A DNA stretch of 64,000 nucleotides from the NCBI RefSeq assembly GCF_021726475.1, contig NZ_JAKJRU010000001.1:248001-312000 (forward strand), given 5' to 3'. The notes below the pieces were generated by a model that was not told where the DNA came from, searched no databases, and worked only from the letters and a program-made list of their open reading frames with translations. A program made the translations under genes and the position numbers. Each line of letters starts with the position of its first letter. The first letter of the stretch is position 1. This document shows, in pieces, positions 55,084 through 64,000 of the stretch. This DNA comes from Pseudomonas oligotrophica. GTDB taxonomy: Bacteria > Pseudomonadota > Gammaproteobacteria > Pseudomonadales > Pseudomonadaceae.

Positions 55084-55833
55084 CTACAGCTTCATCCCGT
55101 CCTGCGCCAGGCGCACGTTGCCCGGCAAGTCCCGGATCGCCTGCATGAACCAGGCATCCAGCTCATGGCCGATATGGGTCAGCACGGCTTGCGCCGGTTG
55201 CAGCGCCTCGACGGTTTGCAGCGCGCGGCTCAGGTCGTTGTGGTTGCGCGGTGGCATGTCGCGCGGCGGTGTCGAGCAGTCCAGCACCAGCACGTCCAGC
55301 GCGATGTCCTGCAGAAACTCCCGCGTACGGTCCGGCAGGCCGAGGGTATCGGTGAGATAGGCGATGCGCCGGCCGTCGCCTTCGAGCAGGTAGCCGAAGG
55401 TGGGTTTCGAATGCACCAGCGGCAGCGCGGTGACCGTCAGCGCGCCGAGCGGGCGGCGTTCGAAGGCGGCGAAGGGTTCGCTGAAATCGAGGATGCCGGG
55501 GTGCTTGTAGAGATCGGCGAAACCCTCGGGATCGTCCGGGCCGTGCACCGGGATGCGCAGCCCCAGGCCCCAGCGCAGGTGCAGCAGGCCCTGGCAGTGA
55601 TCGGCGTGGTAGTGCGTCTGCAGGATGCCGGCGAGGCTGCCCGGGGTGAAGCGTTCGGCCAGGTCGGTCAGGCCGCTGTCCAGCAGCCAGCGCTGGCCAT
55701 CGCATTCCACCAGCGCCGAGCAGGGGCCGCGGCGATAGGCCGGTTCGCGCCGCGCGCGCGTGCAGGCCGGGCAGGCGCAGTTGTACACGGGCACCTGTGA
55801 GGCGCCACCGGTGCCGAGCAGGGTCAGCTGCAT
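55084..55833 (-). CDS. phnP: phosphoribosyl 1,2-cyclic phosphate phosphodiesterase PhnP
   Basis: 249 residues of the metallo-beta-lactamase fold. N-terminal CACPACTRAR gives the structural zinc cysteines, and QTHYHADHCQGL is the HxHxDH metal site. The enzyme opens the cyclic phosphate product of C-P lyase to ribose 1,5-bisphosphate. It overlaps phnN by 10 bp and is the last gene of the operon. Confidence 0.96.
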   Translation of the reverse strand: MQLTLLGTGGASQVPVYNCACPACTRARREPAYRRGPCSALVECDGQRWLLDSGLTDLAERFTPGSLAGILQTHYHADHCQGLLHLRWGLGLRIPVHGPDDPEGFADLYKHPGILDFSEPFAAFERRPLGALTVTALPLVHSKPTFGYLLEGDGRRIAYLTDTLGLPDRTREFLQDIALDVLVLDCSTPPRDMPPRNHNDLSRALQTVEALQPAQAVLTHIGHELDAWFMQAIRDLPGNVRLAQDGMKL

Positions 55834-56378
55834 CGCACGTGCTCGTCGAGCAGCGCCAGCAGCCGCGCGACGCTCTCGTCCAGCGGCGTCGAGTTGTCCA
55901 GGCGGATGTAGTCGTCCAGCTCGCCGGCGAACAGTGCATTGCGCGCCAGCCGCGCCTCGATCTGCTCGGGGCTTTCCCGTCCGCGCGCCAGCAGGCGCTC
56001 GCGCAGCACGTCCTGCTCGACGCTCAGCAGCACCGCCAGCAGGTCCGGGTAGCGCCGGCGCGCCTCGGGCAGATAGCCGCGCGAACCGTTGACCAGCACG
56101 TGCTCGCCGGCCGCCAGCCAGGCGTCGATCTCGGCAGGAATGCCGTAGGCCAGTTCGTTGGCGCGCCAGGCGAGGGCGAAGGCCTGCCCGGCCTCCAGGC
56201 GTTCGAACTCCTCGGCGCTCACCGAGTGCGCGGCTTCGCCGACCGCCTCGGCCGAACGGGTGATGACCCGCCGGGCGATGCGCACGCCGCGCTCGGCGAG
56301 GGCTGCGCGAGCGGCCTCGAGCAGGCTGTCCTTGCCGGCGCCGGAAGGGCCGGTCAGGTAGATCAGGCGGCCTTGCAT
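55824..56378 (-). CDS. phnN: ribose 1,5-bisphosphate phosphokinase PhnN
   Basis: 184 residues from the ATG at 56378, preceded by GGAGGTGATCT. The P-loop GPSGAGKDSLL lies at residues 10-20. It phosphorylates ribose 1,5-bisphosphate to PRPP, returning the carbon to nucleotide synthesis. A longer frame to 56471 starts near the phnM stop and lacks family similarity. Confidence 0.95.
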   Translation of the reverse strand: MQGRLIYLTGPSGAGKDSLLEAARAALAERGVRIARRVITRSAEAVGEAAHSVSAEEFERLEAGQAFALAWRANELAYGIPAEIDAWLAAGEHVLVNGSRGYLPEARRRYPDLLAVLLSVEQDVLRERLLARGRESPEQIEARLARNALFAGELDDYIRLDNSTPLDESVARLLALLDEHVRCS

Positions 56379-56470
56379 CAGATCACCTCCATCAGCGGAA
56401 AAACGCGAACGTGCCGGCATCGTAGCGGCAACCGGCCCGGCATGGGCCAGCATTGCGCGACGCGACAGCA

Positions 56471-57616
56471 TCAGAACACCCTCCGGCCCTGGCGCCAGAC
56501 CTGGCCGATCACCGGCTGGCCCTTGTGCACCTGCGCCTGGACCAGGTCGGCGCGCAGGCCGACGGCGATCTCGCCGCGATCATCCAGCCCGGCCGCGCGG
56601 GCCGGCGCCAGGCTGATGGTGGCGATGGCACGCGGCAGGTCGTAGCCGTTGTCCTGCTCGGCCAGGCCCAGCGCGGCCTGCAGCAGGCTGGCCGGGTAGT
56701 AGTCGCTGGAGAGGATGTCCAGCACGCCGCGCCGGGCCAGGTCGGCAGCGGCGATATTGCCCGAGTGCGAGCCGCCACGGACGATGTTCGGCGCGCCCAT
56801 CAGTACCTTCAGCCCACGTGCGTGGCTGGCCTCGGCGGCCTCGAAGGTGGTCGGGAATTCGGCGATGGCCATGCCGTAGTCCGCCGACTCGGTTACGTGT
56901 TCCAGGGTCGCGTCGTCGTGGCTGGCCAGCGCCAGGTCGCGGCCCTGGCAGATATCGACGATGGCGGCGCGCTGCTGGTCGCTGTGCCGCGCCGAGTTGG
57001 CCAGCTGCTCGCTGACGAAGGCATCCATCTCCGCCGGGCTCAGGTGGTACTTGCCCATGTAGTACTCGCGGTACTTCTCCATGCGCGCGAACTGGCGCTG
57101 GCCGGGCGCGTGGTCCATCACCGAGACCAGCTGCACCAGCGGCTGCTCGACCAGCTCGCGGAACAGCTCCAGGCATAGCGGGTGGCTGACTTCGCAGCGC
57201 AGGTGCAGGCGGTGTTCGGCGCGGGTCTGCCCGGCCGCTTCGGCCTCGGCGATGGCCTCGAGCATCACGCCGAGCTGCTGCATGCGCTTGCCCTTGGGGT
57301 TGATGTCGCCGATCGACAGCGCATCGAACACCGTGGTGATGCCGGCGGCGACGATCTGCGCGTCATGGGTCAGTACTGCCGAGGCGGACGGCCAGTCCAC
57401 GCCGGGGCGCGGGCTCATGTGCTTTTCCAGGTTGTCGGTGTGCAGTTCCACCAGCCCCGGCAGCAGCAGGTCGCCGCCCAGGTCCTGGGCCTGCGGCAGG
57501 CTGCTGGCGCCCTCGCTGATATCGGCGATCAGGCCGTCGCGGATCAGCAGGCTGCCGTGGATCACCTGATCGGCCAGCACCAGGCGGGCGTTGCTGAGTA
57601 TCTGTTCAGCTGGCAT
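56471..57616 (-). CDS. phnM: alpha-D-ribose 1-methylphosphonate 5-triphosphate diphosphatase PhnM
   Basis: 381 residues. An amidohydrolase-fold enzyme with [25 protein letters not shown] at the N-terminus and later [10 protein letters not shown] and [14 protein letters not shown]. It removes pyrophosphate from the ribosyl-triphosphate phosphonate intermediate. The start overlaps phnL by 11 bp; a 92-bp gap separates it from phnN. Confidence 0.97.
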   Translation of the reverse strand: MPAEQILSNARLVLADQVIHGSLLIRDGLIADISEGASSLPQAQDLGGDLLLPGLVELHTDNLEKHMSPRPGVDWPSASAVLTHDAQIVAAGITTVFDALSIGDINPKGKRMQQLGVMLEAIAEAEAAGQTRAEHRLHLRCEVSHPLCLELFRELVEQPLVQLVSVMDHAPGQRQFARMEKYREYYMGKYHLSPAEMDAFVSEQLANSARHSDQQRAAIVDICQGRDLALASHDDATLEHVTESADYGMAIAEFPTTFEAAEASHARGLKVLMGAPNIVRGGSHSGNIAAADLARRGVLDILSSDYYPASLLQAALGLAEQDNGYDLPRAIATISLAPARAAGLDDRGEIAVGLRADLVQAQVHKGQPVIGQVWRQGRRVF

Positions 57617-58310
57617 GGGCCAGGTCCTCCTGCGTCATGTCCAGGTAACGGTCGGCGACGGCCTCGCGGATCGCGCGGTCATGGAAAATGCCGATCAGCG
57701 CGCTGCCGGCGGCCTTGGCCTCGTCGATCAGTTCCAGCACCACGCCGGCGTTGGCTTCGTCCAGCGAGGCGGTGGGCTCGTCGAGCAGCATCACCGGCCA
57801 GCTGACCATGAAGCCGCGCGCCAGGTTGACGCGCTGCTGCTCGCCGCCGGAAAAGGTGCCGGGGGCGAGCTGCCAGAGCCGCTCGGGAATGTTCAGCCGG
57901 GTCAGCAGCGCCTCCGCCCGCACCTCGGCATCGACACGGCTCCAGCCGCGCGCCAGCGCCGGTTCCATCACCACCTCGAGCGCCGGCACTCGCGGGATCA
58001 CCCGCAGGAACTGGCTGACATAGCCCAGCGTCTGCCGGCGCACGGCGAGGACCTGGCGCGGCTCGGCACCGACCAGCTCCAGCCAGTCACCGGCATGGCG
58101 GATACGGATGCTGCCGCCGGCCGGCAGGTAGTTGCCGTACAGCGTGCGCAGCAGGGTCGACTTGCCGGCGCCGGACTGGCCGTGCAGCACCAGGCACTCG
58201 CCGGCGGCGACGGTGAAGTTCAGCCCGCGCAGCACCTGCAGGCTGACGCCGTGCTGCTGGTGCAGGGTGAAGGTCTTGGCGAGGTCGCGGACCTCGATCA
58301 GGTTCGTCAT
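57606..58310 (-). CDS. phnL: C-P lyase ABC-type ATPase PhnL
   Basis: 234 residues. Walker [12 protein letters not shown], signature [15 protein letters not shown] and Walker [17 protein letters not shown] are complete. Although ABC-like, PhnL works with the C-P lyase complex in attaching the phosphonate to the ribose of ATP rather than in transport. It follows phnK by 11 bp. Confidence 0.96.
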   Translation of the reverse strand: MTNLIEVRDLAKTFTLHQQHGVSLQVLRGLNFTVAAGECLVLHGQSGAGKSTLLRTLYGNYLPAGGSIRIRHAGDWLELVGAEPRQVLAVRRQTLGYVSQFLRVIPRVPALEVVMEPALARGWSRVDAEVRAEALLTRLNIPERLWQLAPGTFSGGEQQRVNLARGFMVSWPVMLLDEPTASLDEANAGVVLELIDEAKAAGSALIGIFHDRAIREAVADRYLDMTQEDLAHAS

Positions 58311-58321
58311 GACGGATTCCT

Positions 58322-59134
58322 TCATGGCTGCAGCACCGAGGACACCAGGAGCTGCGTATAGGGGTGCTGCGGGTCGTCGAGGATCTGGTCGGTCAGGCCC
58401 GACTCCACCACCCGCGAGCGACGCATCACCATCAGCCGGTCGGCCAGCAGTCGTGCCACGGCGAGGTCGTGGGTGACGATCACCACCGCGAGATCCAGCT
58501 CGCGCACCAGCCCGCGCAAGAGGTCGAGCAGACGTGCCTGCACCGACACGTCGAGGCCGCCGGTGGGTTCGTCCATGAACACCAGCTTCGGGCTGGAGAC
58601 CAGGTTGCGGGCGATCTGCAGGCGCTGCTGCATGCCGCCGGAGAAGGTCCGCGGCAGGTCGTCGATGCGCGCCGGGTCGATCTCCACCTGTCTGAGCCAG
58701 TCCAGCCCGGCGGCGCGCAGCTGGCCGTAATGCCTGACGCCCTGGGCCATCAGCCGCTCGCCGATGTTGGCGCCGGCAGAAACGCCCATGCGCAGGCCGT
58801 CGCGCGGGTTCTGCTCGACGAAGCCCCACTCCGTGCGCAGCAGCGTGCGCCGCTCGGCCTCGCTGGCGGCGTAGAGGTCGAGCCAGTCGCCGGCAGCGTC
58901 GCGGTAGAGCACCGTGCCGCGATCCGGCGGGCAGCGGCCGCAGAGCAGCGAGAGCAGGGTGGACTTGCCCGAGCCGGACTCGCCGACGATGCCCAGCACT
59001 TCGCCGGGGTAGAGGTCGAAGGACACGCCCTGGCAGCCCTTGTCCGGGCCGTACAGGCGGGTCAGGTCGCGCACCGCGAACAGCGGCTCGGTGCCGGTGC
59101 TCGCGGCGGGCAGCAGTTGTTCGGCGGCGCTCAT
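58322..59134 (-). CDS. phnK: C-P lyase ABC-type ATPase PhnK
   Basis: 270 residues from the ATG at 59134. Walker [15 protein letters not shown], signature [15 protein letters not shown] and Walker [15 protein letters not shown]. PhnK docks onto PhnJ of the core complex. The start overlaps the phnJ stop (ATGA). The longer open frame to 59275 lies inside phnJ and is rejected. Confidence 0.96.
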   Translation of the reverse strand: MSAAEQLLPAASTGTEPLFAVRDLTRLYGPDKGCQGVSFDLYPGEVLGIVGESGSGKSTLLSLLCGRCPPDRGTVLYRDAAGDWLDLYAASEAERRTLLRTEWGFVEQNPRDGLRMGVSAGANIGERLMAQGVRHYGQLRAAGLDWLRQVEIDPARIDDLPRTFSGGMQQRLQIARNLVSSPKLVFMDEPTGGLDVSVQARLLDLLRGLVRELDLAVVIVTHDLAVARLLADRLMVMRRSRVVESGLTDQILDDPQHPYTQLLVSSVLQP

Positions 59135-60000
59135 GGGCGGCTCTCCTGGGGCTGGGCGCGCTGCGCGCAATAGTCGGTATCCGAGCAGACGAACTGCTTG
59201 GTCCCGGCGTCGTCGACGATCAGCTCGTCGAGGTAGGAATCGCCGCTGCCACAGATGGCGCAGCACTGTTCCCATTGCTGGATCTGGAAGGGGTGATCCT
59301 CGAAGTCCAGGCTGATCACGCGGGTGTACGGCGGCACGGCGTAGAGGCGCTTCTCGCGGCCGGCGCCGAACAGCATCAGCGCCGGGCTGCGGTCCAGCTT
59401 GGGGTTGTCGAATTTGGGAATCGGCGAGGGGTCCATCACGTAGCGCCCATCCACCGTCACCGGGTAGGCGTAGCTGGTGGCGATGTGGCCGAAGGTGGCG
59501 ATGTCCTCGTAGAGCTTCACGTGCATCACGCCGTAGTCGCCCAGCGCGTGCATGGTGCGCGTCTCGGTTTCCGACGGCTCGATGAAGCGCAGCGGCTCGG
59601 GGATCGGCACCTGGTAGACCATGATCTGCCCGGCGGCGAGCGGGGTTTCCGGGATGCGGTGGCGGGTCTGGATCACCGTCGCTTCCGGGGTGCGTTCGGT
59701 GGTGGCGACCCCGGCGGTGCGGGCGAAGAAGCGGCGGATCGACACCGCGTTGGTGGTGTCGTCGGCGCCCTGGTCGATCACCTTGAGCACGTCGTCGGCG
59801 CCGAGAATGGCCGCGGTCAGCTGCATGCCGCCGGTGCCCCAGCCATAGGGCAGCGGCATCTCGCGACCGCCGAAGGGCACCTGATAGCCGGGAATGGCGA
59901 CTGCCTTGAGCAGCGCGCGGCGGATCATGCGCTTGGTCTGCTCGTCGAGGTAGGCGAAGTTGTAGCCCGCCTCGCGGGCGGGAATGGCCTGTGCATTCAT
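59131..60000 (-). CDS. phnJ: C-P lyase catalytic subunit PhnJ
   Basis: 289 residues. PhnJ is the radical-SAM enzyme that breaks the carbon-phosphorus bond of ribose 1-phosphonate 5-phosphate. The four essential cysteines occur as CAIC followed by VC and YC near the C-terminus, with the spacing of E. coli Cys241/244/266/272. The opening [35 protein letters not shown] (in parts) is typical. It overlaps phnI and phnK by 4 bp each. Confidence 0.98.
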   Translation of the reverse strand: MNAQAIPAREAGYNFAYLDEQTKRMIRRALLKAVAIPGYQVPFGGREMPLPYGWGTGGMQLTAAILGADDVLKVIDQGADDTTNAVSIRRFFARTAGVATTERTPEATVIQTRHRIPETPLAAGQIMVYQVPIPEPLRFIEPSETETRTMHALGDYGVMHVKLYEDIATFGHIATSYAYPVTVDGRYVMDPSPIPKFDNPKLDRSPALMLFGAGREKRLYAVPPYTRVISLDFEDHPFQIQQWEQCCAICGSGDSYLDELIVDDAGTKQFVCSDTDYCAQRAQPQESRP

Positions 60001-61106
60001 GCGCGTTTCTCCTTAGCTGGCGTCTCGGCGTCGGCTTCGGTCTGCTCGGCTTGCGGCTGGCGCAGCTTGCGGATCAGCTCCAGTTCGGACTGGAAGTCGA
60101 CGTAGTGCGGCAACTTCAGGTGCGAGACGAAACCGGCGGCCTCGACGTTGTCGCAGTGCATCAGGACGAATTCCTCCTGCTGCGCCGGGCCCTGCACTTC
60201 CTCGCCGTACTCGCCGGCACGCAGCGCGCGGTCGACCAGCGCCATGCCCATCGCCTTGCGCTCGGCATAACCGAAGGCCAGGCCGTAGCCGCGGGTGAAC
60301 TGCGCCTGCTCGGCGCTCTCGCCGACGAACTGGTTGACCATCTCGCACTCGGTCAGCTCGATCTCGCCGAGGCAGACCGGAAAGCCCAGCTCCTGCGGCT
60401 CGATCCAGACCTCGGCGGTACCGATGCGAATCTCGCCGGCGAACGGGTGGTTGCGGCCGTAGCCGCGCTGGGTCGAGTAGCCCAGCGCTAGGAGAAAGCC
60501 CTCGTCGCCGCGCGCCAGTGCCTGCAGGCGTTCGGCGCGACTCGCCGGCAGCTCCAGCGGCTCGCGGGTGAGGTCCGGCACCGGCTCGCCGCGGTCGATT
60601 TCCGGGGTCATCAGGCCCTCCTCGCCGAGCAGGCCGAGTACCCGCGGGCAGTTGCTCAGCGTGGTGTTTTCATCCACCGGCGGGCCGGGGCGTTCGCCTT
60701 CGGCGAGCAGGGCGAAATCCAGCAGGCGGTGGGTGTAGTCGAAGGTCGGGCCGAGCAGCTGGTCGCCGGGCACGTCCTTGAAGGTCGCCGAGATGCGCCG
60801 GCTGAGCTGCATGGCGCCGGTGTTCAGCGGCAGGCTTTCGGCCAGGCGCGGCAGCGTGGTGCGGTAGGCGCGCAAGAGGAAGATCGCCTCGACCAGATCG
60901 CCTGCGGCCTGCTTGATCGCCAGCGCGGCGAGTTCCTCGTCATACAGCGAGCCTTCGCTCATCACTCGCGCCACGGCGAGCGGCAGCTGCTGGCGAATCT
61001 GTTCGACGCCGAGTTCGGCGATGCCGGTATCGCCACGGCGCTTCTTCGCCAGCAGCGCGTGGGCGTTGTCGATGGCCTGTTCGCCACCCTTGACCGCGAC
61101 GTACAT
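59997..61106 (-). CDS. phnI: C-P lyase complex subunit PhnI
   Basis: 369 residues. The nucleosidase-like subunit starts MYVAVKGGEQAIDNAHALLA and contains the family segment GYGRNHPFAGEIRIG. With PhnG, PhnH and PhnL it transfers phosphonate to the ribose triphosphate of ATP, releasing adenine. A Glu/Ala-rich tail ([16 protein letters not shown]) ends the protein. It overlaps phnH by 1 bp. Confidence 0.97.
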   Translation of the reverse strand: MYVAVKGGEQAIDNAHALLAKKRRGDTGIAELGVEQIRQQLPLAVARVMSEGSLYDEELAALAIKQAAGDLVEAIFLLRAYRTTLPRLAESLPLNTGAMQLSRRISATFKDVPGDQLLGPTFDYTHRLLDFALLAEGERPGPPVDENTTLSNCPRVLGLLGEEGLMTPEIDRGEPVPDLTREPLELPASRAERLQALARGDEGFLLALGYSTQRGYGRNHPFAGEIRIGTAEVWIEPQELGFPVCLGEIELTECEMVNQFVGESAEQAQFTRGYGLAFGYAERKAMGMALVDRALRAGEYGEEVQGPAQQEEFVLMHCDNVEAAGFVSHLKLPHYVDFQSELELIRKLRQPQAEQTEADAETPAKEKRA

Positions 61107-61714
61107 CAGGCCACCTCCTGCAGCGAATCGCCGATGCGCGTGCTACGCGGCAGGCCGAGCACTTCGCCTTCAGCGCAGAACAGGGCATCGAGCCCGCGCG
61201 GGAAGTCATTGCGTGCGGCGCGCTGCTGCCAGAACGCCGGTTTCAGCGGCAGGCCGACCAGGCGGCTGCCGTCGATGCCTGGGCCCTGCCAGCTCAGCGC
61301 CGGGCCGCGGTCGAGACGGTCGAGCTGGATCAGCAGCGTGCAGGACTGGTCCGGGTAGCGCTCGCTGCCGTTGTAGAAGCCGGAGAGGTCGTCCAGCGCG
61401 GCGGCGTCGAGCAGGGCGAACATGGCCTCCTCACGCGCCTCGACGATCGGGCAGCCGCAGTGGAAGGCCAGGTTGGCGCGAATCGCCGGGGTGTCGAAGG
61501 CCGGCGCCAGCCACAGTGGTGTGTCGTTATCCAGCAGGCTCAGGCACAGCGCGTAGCTGGCGGCCTGCAGATGGTCGATGGCGGCGACGTTGACCAGCGG
61601 CTGGCACGTGCCCGGCTCGGCCAGGGACTTGAGCGCGGCGCGAAAGCTCTTCTGTGCATCCAGCACCGGGTCGGCGAAGGCGGCCTGCAACAGGTCGGAT
61701 GGGGCGCTATTCAT
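61106..61714 (-). CDS. phnH: C-P lyase complex subunit PhnH
   Basis: 202 residues. Structural subunit of the PhnGHIJ core. AFADPVLDAQKSFRAALKSLAEPG at the N-terminus and GPGIDGSRLVGLPLKPAFWQQRAARNDFPRGLD (in parts) identify it. The start overlaps the phnG stop by 1 bp, giving tight coupling. Confidence 0.96.
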   Translation of the reverse strand: MNSAPSDLLQAAFADPVLDAQKSFRAALKSLAEPGTCQPLVNVAAIDHLQAASYALCLSLLDNDTPLWLAPAFDTPAIRANLAFHCGCPIVEAREEAMFALLDAAALDDLSGFYNGSERYPDQSCTLLIQLDRLDRGPALSWQGPGIDGSRLVGLPLKPAFWQQRAARNDFPRGLDALFCAEGEVLGLPRSTRIGDSLQEVA

Positions 61715-62160
61715 CAGTCTTCTCCTCGCAGCAGCGTGAAGAACTCCACGCGGGTAGTGGCGGTTTCGGCAGCCTTTTGCGCGGCACGGCGGGCCTGCGC
61801 GACGGCCAGCGGTTCGATCAGCTCGGCGAGCCAGCGGCTCTGTTGCGGGCCTTGCAGATGGGCATCGGCGAGCGCGGCGAGCTCGGCCTGGCGCTTGTCG
61901 CGGCCGGCGCGGTAGCTGTAGCCGGTGCTGCCATCGGCCAGGCGCACCACGCAGCGGGTGACGCTCATCTCGCCGAGGTTGAACGGCGCGCCGGTGCCGC
62001 CCATGCGGCCGCGCACCAGGGTCATGCCGATTTCCGCGGGGCGGATCAGCTGGTAGGCGCAGTCGCGCAGGTCACTCTCGAAAGGCGCCAGGTCGGCGGC
62101 GCTGGCGCGGGCCAGCACGGCCATCCAGCGCTGGCGCGGGGATTGTTCGCGGGTGTGCAT
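61714..62160 (-). CDS. phnG: C-P lyase complex subunit PhnG
   Basis: 148 residues from the ATG at 62160, which has GGAG seven bases upstream. An ATG at 62172 overlapping the phnF stop is the alternative and adds MENP. The segments RQRWMAVLARA and MTLVRGRMGGTGAPFNLGEMSVTRC (in parts) are typical. It is the first structural gene of the core complex. Confidence 0.95.
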   Translation of the reverse strand: MHTREQSPRQRWMAVLARASAADLAPFESDLRDCAYQLIRPAEIGMTLVRGRMGGTGAPFNLGEMSVTRCVVRLADGSTGYSYRAGRDKRQAELAALADAHLQGPQQSRWLAELIEPLAVAQARRAAQKAAETATTRVEFFTLLRGED

Positions 62161-62171
62161 GGGGTTCTCCA

Positions 62172-62879
62172 TCAGGTGGCGACCTGGTACTGGAAGCGGT
62201 CGGAACGGCTGGCCGAGAGGGCGATCTCCACCGGTCGCCCGCTGGCATCGCAGGACAGGGTGAACACCGACAGCAGCGGCATGCGCAGGGGCATCAGCAG
62301 CTGTGCGGCCTCGTCGCGATCGGCCAGGCGTGCGCCGATCAGGCTGAAACGGCGCGTCAGCGGCAGGCCGCGTTCGCCGAGGTAGCGGCGCAGCGAGCCG
62401 CCCTGGTAGTCGGCGAGCCGTTCGGCGTGGCTGGCGCAGTAGCGGTGGCGGATCAGGCTGACCGGCTCGCCGTCGAGCAGGCGCAGGGTGCTCAGCTCGA
62501 TCAGCGCGGCGCCTTCGGCCAGTTGCAGGTGGCGCGCTTCCTCGGCGCTGGCGCTGAGCTGGCGACACGCGAGCAGGCGCGCCTCGGTGCGCACGCCGAG
62601 GGCAGCGAGCGCATCGCTGTAGGCACTATCGGCCTGCAGCGGATAGACCAGCGGGCGCTGCAGCACCTGGGTGCCCTTGCCCTGGCGGCGCAGCAGGCGG
62701 CCTTCGTGCACCAGCTCGTCGATGGCGCGGCGCAGGGTGTGGCGGTTGACCGAAAAACGCCGCGCCAGCTGCATCTCGCTGGGCAGGAAGTCGCCGCTGC
62801 GGTAGTCGCGCAGCTCGCGGCGCAGCACGCCGGCCAGTTCGAGGTAGAGCGGTTCGCTGGGTTGTCTAGACAACTGCAT
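62172..62879 (-). CDS. phnF: GntR-type regulator PhnF
   Basis: 235 residues. The N-terminal winged helix SGDFLPSEMQLARRFSVNRHTLRRAIDEL (in parts) is followed by a UTRA effector domain (about 80-230). In E. coli PhnF is thought to repress the operon. Here it is inside the operon, between phnE and phnG. Confidence 0.94.
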   Translation of the reverse strand: MQLSRQPSEPLYLELAGVLRRELRDYRSGDFLPSEMQLARRFSVNRHTLRRAIDELVHEGRLLRRQGKGTQVLQRPLVYPLQADSAYSDALAALGVRTEARLLACRQLSASAEEARHLQLAEGAALIELSTLRLLDGEPVSLIRHRYCASHAERLADYQGGSLRRYLGERGLPLTRRFSLIGARLADRDEAAQLLMPLRMPLLSVFTLSCDASGRPVEIALSASRSDRFQYQVAT

Positions 62880-62910
62880 GGCTGAAAAAGGGCGCAGCGG
62901 CGCCCACTCC

Positions 62911-63705
62911 TTAGATGAAGCGCTTGCGCAGGCGCTGGGAGACGAGGTCGATCAGGCTGACCACGGCGACGATGATCAGCAGCAGGGCGGCGGTCTGGCC
63001 GAACTGGAAGCCGCGGATGGCCTCCCACAGCAGTACGCCGATGCCGCCGGCGCCGACCATGCCGACCACCGTGGCCGAGCGCACGTTGGATTCGAAGCGG
63101 TACAACGAGTAGGAAATCCACAGCGGCAGCACCTGCGGAATCACCCCGAAGATGACTTCCTGCAGCGCACTGGCGCCGGTGGCACGCACGCCTTCCACCG
63201 GGCCCGGCTCGATGGCTTCCACCGCTTCGGCGAACAGCTTGGCGAGCACGCCGGTGGTGCTGATCCACAGCGCCAGCACGCCGGCGAAGGGGCCGAGGCC
63301 GACGGCGACGACGAAGAGCATGGCGAAGACCATCTCGTTGATCGAACGGCAGGCGTCCATCAGCCGGCGCACCGGCTGGTAGACCCACCATGGCACGATG
63401 TTCTCGGAGCTGAGAATGCCCAGCGGGATGGCGCAGACGATCGCCAGCAGGGTGCCCCAGAGGGCGATGTGCACCGTGGTGATCATCTCCCTGAGGTACA
63501 GCTGCCAGTTGCTGAAGTCCGGCGGGAAGAAGTCGGCGGCAAAGGTCGCCATGTTGGCGCTGTCGCGGATCAGCAGCAGCGGATTCATCTCCGCGCCCTG
63601 CCAGGACCAGGCCAGCACGGCCAGGCACAGGGTCCAGCCGGCCAGGCGCGGCCAGCTGCGCTTCTCGGGGTTCGCCAGGGGCGGCGTGGTGCTCAGGGTG
63701 GTCAT
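62911..63705 (-). CDS. phnE: phosphonate ABC transporter permease PhnE
   Basis: 264 residues from the ATG at 63705; 63720 is an alternative. About six membrane helices. The permease contact motif around [21 protein letters not shown] and the loop [16 protein letters not shown] are clear. With PhnC and PhnD it imports phosphonates. Confidence 0.95.
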   Translation of the reverse strand: MTTLSTTPPLANPEKRSWPRLAGWTLCLAVLAWSWQGAEMNPLLLIRDSANMATFAADFFPPDFSNWQLYLREMITTVHIALWGTLLAIVCAIPLGILSSENIVPWWVYQPVRRLMDACRSINEMVFAMLFVVAVGLGPFAGVLALWISTTGVLAKLFAEAVEAIEPGPVEGVRATGASALQEVIFGVIPQVLPLWISYSLYRFESNVRSATVVGMVGAGGIGVLLWEAIRGFQFGQTAALLLIIVAVVSLIDLVSQRLRKRFI

Positions 63706-63727
63706 CCGGGGTTCTCGCAAGCGGCGC

Positions 63728-63752
63728 GGACGTGGCGCCAGGCGCCACGTCC
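63728..63752. repeat. perfect palindrome between phnD and phnE
   Basis: GGACGTGGCGCC (63728-63739) and GGCGCCACGTCC (63741-63752) pair perfectly around one base. It probably stabilises the phnD part of the transcript so that the binding protein is made in excess. Confidence 0.6.
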
Positions 63753-63760
63753 GGCGTGGG

Positions 63761-64000
63761 TCAGCTGGCCTTGGCGGCCTTGTTTTGCTCGAGCTCGGCC
63801 ATGCGCTGCTCCAGCTTGGCCAGTTCCTGGTCGAGCGCCTGCAGCTGCGCCTCGCGCTCGCTGTCGGCGAGCTTGGCGTCGGCGGCGACTTCGCTGCGCT
63901 TCTTGAACAGTTCGAGCTGGCGGATCGGCAGCAGCTGGTCGTTGTCCGAGGCGCGGAACGGCGCCCACTGCAGCGCGGCGAGGATTTCCTTCTCGGCCGG
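63761..64000 (-). CDS. phnD: phosphonate-binding protein PhnD, C-terminal part
   Basis: Only the last 79 codons are in the window; the gene continues beyond the right edge. The segment [34 protein letters not shown] (in parts) matches the end of periplasmic PhnD. It is followed by a coiled-coil tail [27 protein letters not shown] (in parts). The position upstream of phnE supports the call. Confidence 0.9.
   Translation of the reverse strand, partial: PAEKEILAALQWAPFRASDNDQLLPIRQLELFKKRSEVAADAKLADSEREAQLQALDQELAKLEQRMAELEQNKAAKAS

Overview
The window is a roughly 64 kb origin-proximal segment of a GC-rich gammaproteobacterial chromosome. Gene order (recF, dnaN, dnaA, rpmH, rnpA, yidC, mnmE, mnmG, parA, parB, atp operon, glmUS) and protein sequences point to Pseudomonas in the broad sense, most likely the P. 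stutzeri/Stutzerimonas group. The genus call comes from synteny and remembered family sequences, not from a search.

Region by region. Bases 1-2480 hold the end of gmhB, an LPA acyltransferase and a globin-coupled diguanylate cyclase, closed by a terminator. ahpF follows convergently at 2.55-4.12 kb, with no ahpC beside it. Bases 4.3-9.0 kb look like an accessory insertion between ahpF and gyrB. Codon use there is less GC-biased. It holds a Sel1-like protein with its own terminator, then a rightward run made of a possible HTH protein, a DUF4258-like protein, a uracil-DNA-glycosylase-superfamily protein, a tiny hydrophobic ORF and an unknown ORF, plus a left flank with three copies of a 12-bp repeat and a right flank with suspected gene remnants. 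gyrB, recF, dnaN and dnaA run leftward from 15.1 kb. Two DnaA-box clusters, one between dnaA and rpmH and one upstream of mnmG, form the origin region. One perfect and one near-perfect parS site lie in recF, with a weaker candidate at 44.4 kb. Rightward from 15.6 kb run rpmH, rnpA, yidD, yidC, mnmE, mnmG, rsmG, parA, parB, the nine-gene atp operon, glmU, a DeoR-type regulator and glmS.

From 35.8 kb the content is more variable: DoxX; a leftward bacteriophytochrome operon (phytochrome kinase, response regulator, hybrid kinase, heme oxygenase that would make the biliverdin chromophore); SUKH-like and DUF3301 proteins; a CobW-type GTPase; small secreted proteins; and an ECF sigma/anti-sigma/TonB receptor/PepSY iron-uptake set. 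A TAXI-TRAP transporter with a DUF1850 partner follows, then a short stretch of REP-like palindromes with a hexanucleotide repeat. From 55.1 kb to the right edge is a leftward C-P lyase operon (phnD-E-F-G-H-I-J-K-L-M-N-P), which imports phosphonates and converts them to PRPP and phosphate. phnD is cut by the window edge and phnC is presumably outside.

The best candidate for something undescribed is the small operon at about 6.1-8.6 kb. Its function is unknown; a toxin-antitoxin or DNA-directed defence role is only an inference.
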